DNA of 64,000 nucleotides from Boesenbergia rotunda (Eukaryota > Streptophyta > Magnoliopsida > Zingiberales > Zingiberaceae): contig JAGFNQ010010085.1 of the NCBI GenBank assembly GCA_024364735.1, forward strand, positions 124,001-188,000, given 5' to 3'. Shown here piece after piece: positions 59,424 through 64,000 of the stretch. The notes beneath the pieces are model-generated. The model searched no databases. It saw only the letters and a program-made list of their open reading frames with translations, and had not been told where the DNA came from. The translations under genes were made by a program, and so were the position numbers. Each line of letters begins with the position of its first letter. Positions within the stretch are counted from its first letter, which is position 1.

Positions 59424-60411
59424 TGTTGGACACTATCTCCGTAAAACGATATTGCTTCGCTATAGGTGCTCACGGATAGCAGCAATTCGTTTACCAAGAT
59501 ACAACGACGATGTCCCGAAATAGCAGCACTATAAATTTTAAGACTAGCGAACCTTCTCGTAGGCTTTTCAGACTATGGAAAGTGGTGAGGTATCCTTTAG
59601 TGAGTAGGTGTGACCTTTGGTTTATGATTAATCTGGGTCGTTCGATCCTCATTCATCAGATCTGAATGATTGTAACCTTTCAGATCTCCCTTTGATCTCA
59701 ACCGTCAGATTTGATCTGACGCTTCACATCAAGTCTCTCTTCATCGACGGTCAGATTGTGACTCTTCATGATCAACGCTCCAGATCGCGTCACTTGCAAT
59801 CCAGCACCCATCTTCGATCCAACGGTTGTCATTTGTTTGCCAAGTCAGCAGTCCAGTCATTTCTCTCCTAGTATCTGAGTGTCACGCAGGCACTGCCACA
59901 TCACATGTCATGTCACCCGAGCGCCACGTAGGCACTGCCACATCACCTACACATCATCTGAGTGCCACGTCACCTGGAGCATAATTTAAGCTCCTCGCGA
60001 CGATGCGTAAGTGCAAAGTGCGCCAACAAAGCGCCCATTGCGCGCGCGGCGGTGGCGGGCTCGCAGGTGCGAGCACCTGCTCGCCTATGAGAAGAGACCA
60101 CCTGTGTTTCTTTTTAATTCCATTAACACAGGAACACATATAAGGAAGTAAATCCTTTCGGAAATTTCAGATGTGAGACTAATCCCCATCTATTTCCTTT
60201 TATACAAATTTTGGCTAACTTTAAACAATTAATTTCTCATTCACCCGTAATCGGTTTTGAGCAAATTAATAGTCTAAATTCATATACGCGAATGTAGATT
60301 TCGTTTTTGAAATCAATTATGACTTTCATCGATTGATGACACCTCAATTTTCCTTTGCAAAATCGTATTTGGTCTTAATTATTTTTTTATTTAAGTACCA
60401 AATATCCAACA
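59424..60411 (-). mobile_element. Right (5') LTR of the large copia element, 988 bp
   Basis: Plus-strand ends TGTTGGACACTATC and AAATATCCAACA. Matches 40368-42151 apart from the MITE, a duplication there and a deletion of about 100 bases here (after 59577). Read on the minus strand, the element runs from here through leader, gag, integrase, reverse transcriptase and RNase H to the left LTR. The right flank is TCTCT; no matching flank is found at 40363-40367. Confidence 0.8.
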
Positions 60412-62040
60412 TCTCTTTCCTTCATCTCCTTCCTCCCACCATCGACATGGCAGATCGACACCGTCGATCTTGTTTCTCGGCGGGTTGAAGGTGAGTAGGT
60501 TTTCCAGCACCCTTTGGTTGTTCTTTGCCCAATCTCCTTCAAATGTCACTACCGATTTGAGCTTGACCTCTTATGTATCACAATCGAAGCTGGGGTTTGG
60601 AAGATCGGAGAGCATGGCTAGGTTTCTAGCTTAGATTGGAATCCAGGGAGGTGTTATTCTTCTGTCTATGTGTTGATTGTGATGGAATGGGCAGGGGAGC
60701 ATGGTTTCGGTAGCATATAGGTGAGTGCTTAGGAATTTGATTCTATCATATAGGTGAGTGCTTAGGAATTTGATTCTATCATATAGGTGAGTGCTTAGGA
60801 ATTTGATTCTATCAGTAGATGAATTTGAAAATAGAATGCCTAGAGCAGTAGTTGGTTGAGATCTGGATCGGTTTGGATGTGATATTCTTGATTTACTATG
60901 AACTTGGAGATCTTGGGTTGAGATCCGCTCCGAATTTTGCTTTATTTTGACAAAACCATGACCTGAATATGTGATGGTTGTTTTCGTCGATCTTTGGAGT
61001 TACTGTGAGCCTTCCCTTGTTAATGAAGCTTGGTTTTGATTTCAGATTGGAATTCTTGCCATTAGTTTCTTATCTACTAATCTTGCTAGGGAATTTATCC
61101 TAGTTCTGTGATGGATCGAATTAAGAATTGAAGTTAGGATTAGATGATTGATTTTGCTATTTGTTGATGTGATGAGTTTTAGTTTCGTATTGGCTTGGAA
61201 TTGAGTTCTTGTGATTCTGTGTTGGAATTGCTTGTCGTGAGTTCCCTGGGTGGATACCCTATATTTGGCCCTCTATTTGGTGTATGATCGTTTTATGCAG
61301 AAGTGTAGTCAGCATTCAAAATTATCTAGGTCTAACCATCGTCTAAAATTTACCATAATATATTTTTTTAACAAAATCTAAATTTAAATTTTATAAATAT
61401 TATTATCTAATATTATCACAACTCAAATAATCATAATTTATTTCTAAATATTCAAAATAATTTCAAAATCCACAACAATAAATGAACTAATAAATAATAT
61501 TAACATAATATATGAGACGAAAATTCAACTAAATCAATACAAGAGTTATCGGATAAAGTTATTGATGCAAGGAAGAGTACGATGGCAATTGCTAGTATAT
61601 GCATAGAGAAAAAAAACAAAGAAGGAAGAGAAGGTTTTTTAAAAATACCCTAATTATTTTAAAGGAATCAAATTAATTTAACTTATCATTTAATTTGGTT
61701 CTGTCATATCAATTCTAATTTCAATTAACATACTATTTATTCTCCTCATCTAGTCATTGGATTTAATTCACATCCAATTTAATTTAAACTCAACCTCCTC
61801 ATTTTATGTTCAAGGATTTAATAATCTCTATTTTATTTATTTTTCATTCAAATTTTATTATTTTTCGCAATACTTAATTTGTTTGTGATGGGCTCAAACA
61901 TTAACAAAATCAAAAACTAATATATAGTCTTTGCAAAGTTAGTGAGGCTGGAGCCCACCCTAGCCCATGGGTGGCTCCGCCCCTAGTTTTATGGTTTTTG
62001 TTGTAGAGCTTGACCTTAGGTTCCTCGAACGTAGAACTTA
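60412..62040. other. Unassigned DNA with a 33-bp triplication
   Basis: The composition of 60420-61280 resembles a plant leader exon and first intron (CATCGACATGGC at 60441, then GGTGAGTAGG), but no coding exon follows and the frame closes after 13 codons. 60714-60812 is an exact triplication. 61290-61985 is AT-rich and ends in a GC-rich GGAGCCCACCCTAGCCC motif with partial self-complementarity, which suggests a DNA element whose ends I could not fix. Confidence 0.35.
60714..60812. repeat. 33-bp unit repeated three times
   Basis: CATATAGGTGAGTGCTTAGG plus AATTTGATTCTAT occurs at 60714, 60747 and 60780 without differences. Each unit carries a consensus-like splice donor (AG|GTGAGTG). Confidence 0.9.
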
Positions 62041-62437
62041 GAGGTTGATGTGGTTTCTTCCCATAGGTTTGATTAGGTATTGGATCGGTATTAGGTGATC
62101 TCTTGGGGTAGGTTTGGGCTAAACCTAACCTGAACCTAATTTTGGTAGTTTGAGATAATTAAGGGCTAATCATTTAATTATGAATAATTAAATGAAATAG
62201 GATGAGTAAATTAACCCTAAAACGGTTTAGGGATCTGTTAACTAGTTACTGTTTTTTTGTAATAGTTATTTAAATATGTTCTTTGATATAGTACATTAAT
62301 TGAGATTTATTGTTGCGGATTATATGACGGGTGGTTCTCTACGCATACTGGGTTCTTCCATTAAAGGCAGGTACTTCTTAGTTCCATATTATCTTTATGC
62401 ATGACTATTTATGTTTGTTACAATAAATAGAGCAATT

Positions 62438-62509
62438 GGGTCCATAGCTCAGTGGTAGAGCAATTGACTGCAGATGAATAGGTCACCGGTTCGAACCCGG
62501 TTGTGCCCT
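62438..62509 (+). tRNA. tRNA-Cys (GCA), copy 1, probably degenerate
   Basis: 72-nt cloverleaf with anticodon GCA in loop CTGCAGA, D-arm GCTC/GAGC, T-arm CCGGT/ACCGG-type and intact B box GGTTCGAACC. Compared with copy 2 it has two changes, both in stems: TGAAT for TCAAT makes a G-G mismatch in the anticodon stem, and TGTGCCC for TGGGCCC breaks a pair in the acceptor stem. Both internal promoter boxes are intact, so it may still be transcribed, but the product would fold poorly. Confidence 0.75.
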
Positions 62510-62984
62510 ATTTATTTAAATGTAAAATATTGTATAAACATGATGCGGTTTCTTGCCGTAGGTTTGATTAGATATTAGATCGGTATTGGGTGATCTCTTG
62601 GGGTAGGTTTGGGCTAAACCTAACTTGAACCTAATTTTGGTAGTTTGAGATAATTAAGGGCTAATCATTTAATTATGGGTAATTAAATGAAATAGGATGA
62701 GTAAATTAACCCTAAAATAGTTTAGTTTTAGTTTAGGGATCTGTTAACTAGTTACTATTTCTTTGTAATAGTTATTTAAATATGTCCTGTTAACTAGTTA
62801 CTATTTCTTTGTAATAGTTATTTAAATATGTCCTTTGATATAGGACATTGATTGAGATTTATTGTTGCGGATTATATGACAGGTGGTTCTCATACGGATT
62901 TCTTCCATTAGAGACAAGTACTTCTTAGTTCTATATTGTCTTTATGTATGATTATTTAAGTTTGTTACAATAAATAAAGTAATT

Positions 62985-63056
62985 GGGTCCATAGCTCAGT
63001 GGTAGAGCAATTGACTGCAGATCAATAGGTCACCGGTTCGAACCCGGTTGGGCCCT
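62985..63056 (+). tRNA. tRNA-Cys (GCA), copy 2, intact
   Basis: 72 nt, with a complete cloverleaf: acceptor GGGTCCA/TGGGCCC (one G-T pair), D-stem GCTC/GAGC, anticodon stem ATTGA/TCAAT with loop CTGCAGA (anticodon GCA), T-arm around GGTTCGAACC. It closely resembles the usual plant nuclear tRNA-Cys. A CAA motif (TTACAATAAA) lies just upstream, as is common for plant pol III tRNA genes. No run of four Ts is seen within 30 bases downstream. Confidence 0.92.
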
Positions 63057-63079
63057 ATTTATTTAAATGTGAAATATCT

Positions 63080-63520
63080 TATAAATATATATATATATAT
63101 ATATACTATAAATAAATGTTAAAATTATAAATAATTTTATATAAATATAAAACTTAAAAATTTTAAATAATCTAATATAAAATGTAAAAACAAATTCAGA
63201 AAATTTTAATTCCCTGTGCCCTAAAAATCTTATATAAAATGTAAAAATTGTAAATAATCTTATATATATCATTACCCCCTTCTTTATTTTTAGTTCCCTG
63301 TGGCCTATTTATTTAAATATAAAATATATATATATATATATATATATCATAAACAAGAGTTAAAAATTGTAAAATATTATATAAAATGTAAAAAAAATCG
63401 GAATTTTTTAGTTCCCTGTGCCCTAAAAATCTTATATAAAATGTAAAAATTATAAATAATCTTATTTATCATAACTCCATTCTTTATTTTTAGTTCCTTA
63501 TGCCCTAAATCCGCTGACCC
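63080..63520. repeat. AT-rich tandem units carrying a tRNA-tail-like motif
   Basis: A unit of about 60 bases (AGTTCCCTGTGCCCTAAAAA then TCTTATATAAAATGTAAAAAT) recurs at about 63205, 63290, 63410 and 63490. It is separated by (AT)n tracts at 63090 and 63325. One copy (63294-63325) reads CCTGTGGCCTATTTATTTAAAT, which matches the sequence spanning the 3' end of the tRNA and its flank. Confidence 0.65.
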
Positions 63521-64000
63521 CTCTCCCTCTTTGACACAACCGACCCCTCTCCCGATCGTTGTTGTCGTTGCCCCCAGCCACATCACCCCTTCGTCGGAGC
63601 AATCCTAAGTCAAGGCTGCCATCCGCCTCTCTCCACTCTGATGCGGTCAACCAAGTTAAGTTAGGTTCTGTTAGGTTTTGATACTTTATGTCTATGTGTG
63701 CAGGAACTTAGGAGTATAAAAAATCAAGCGGAAGATGCGGCGAGTGAGAATGAGTGTACTGTAAGGGAGCTAATGGGCTCAGTACATCCGAGGGATGAGG
63801 AGCTACGAAAAGGTACACCGGTGGACCAAGAAGGACGCACACGACGTCCGAGAGACGAAAAGCCGAGGAGGAAAACTGCTTGAGAAGAAGGTCGGAAGTT
63901 GGGTTCGGGTAAACTCAACTAACTCAACTTCGGACATTCAGAAATCACCCAAAAGCACTAAGGATGGTCAATCAGAGATTGACAAGAACTGGGGCGCTAG
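63521..64000 (+). repeat. Dispersed repeat matching 39952-40265 (inverted), cut by the window end
   Basis: From about 63640 the sequence follows the minus strand of 40265-39952: CAACCAAGTTAAGTTAGG, TGTGTGCAGGAACTTAGGAG, AAGCCGAGGAGGAAAAC, GGTCGGAAGTTGGGTTCGGG. The short open frame at 63698-63883 belongs to this repeat and is not taken as a gene. 63521-63640 is CT-rich and unassigned. Confidence 0.55.

Larger units (their letters stand above)
62046..63080. repeat. Tandem segmental duplication of about 500 bp, each with a tRNA-Cys gene
   Basis: Unit 1 (about 62046-62535) and unit 2 (about 62540-63080) align throughout: GGTTTCTTCCCATAGGTTTG against GGTTTCTTGCCGTAGGTTTG, then the shared GGTGATCTCTTGGGGTAGG, the GATTATATGACRGGTGGTTC block and the tRNA. 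Unit 2 has an extra internal tandem copy of about 57 bases (62735-62840: GTTAACTAGTTACTATTTC). Confidence 0.85.

Noticed and set aside
31490..60411. Possible integrated plant pararetrovirus
   Set aside because: All coding blocks have the gag, integrase, reverse transcriptase order and motifs of copia or a Ty3-type gag with LTRs. No movement-protein or coat-protein-like frame was seen.
63698..63918. Charged 61-64-aa frames near the window end
   Set aside because: They belong to a repeat also found at 40 kb, where the frame is not kept.

Overview
This window looks like nuclear DNA of a flowering plant. It has intron-rich genes with plant-specific families (a two-domain WRKY factor, a DCD-Kelch protein, a plastid-type malonyl-CoA:ACP transacylase), telo-box promoters, cysteinyl tRNA genes of plant nuclear type, and a very high load of nested LTR retrotransposons and MITEs. 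Zingiberales-like monocot is only a guess. No bacterial operon, CRISPR array, phage or integrated pararetrovirus was seen.

Layout. 1-800: upstream DNA with an old MITE copy and a W-box/G-box cluster. 805-3072 (+): group I WRKY gene, five exons. 3073-7700: gene-poor, with MITEs nested in other MITEs. 8090-19039 (+): DCD plus Kelch protein gene, ten coding exons, with introns swollen by a TIR element, a solo LTR, a copia relic and a hAT MITE. 19562-23043 (+): malonyl-CoA:ACP transacylase, ten exons, with an apparent one-base frame break near its N-terminus. 23860-25800 (-): degenerate hAT transposase. 27260-28030: GC-rich array around a perfect 160-bp inverted repeat. 28361-30350 (-): ribosomal protein eS7, with a leader intron and a telo-box. 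30520-31490: a MITE and a 255-bp tandem duplication.

31490-60411 is a large retrotransposon nest. It starts with an element that has LTRs and gag but no pol (31490-37342, -), next to a copia gag fragment. It continues with one long minus-strand copia element whose LTRs lie at 40368-42151 and 59424-60411. The copia interior is cut by four later insertions. Three are solo LTRs with target duplications: a 4.9-kb locus in which one LTR sits inside another of its own family, a 2.3-kb LTR, and a 3.9-kb LTR. The fourth is a 1.9-kb LTR-like block full of short hairpin repeats. Its left LTR also carries a hAT MITE. 60412-64000: unassigned DNA, a tandem segmental duplication carrying two tRNA-Cys(GCA) genes, AT-rich tandem repeats, and a dispersed repeat that also occurs near 40 kb.

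The four protein genes have unrelated housekeeping, stress or signalling roles and do not form a pathway. Three of their introns can only be spliced in frame with GC-AG borders. Exon borders were set by hand from splice signals and reading-frame continuity. All homology statements rest on recognised motifs, not on database searches.
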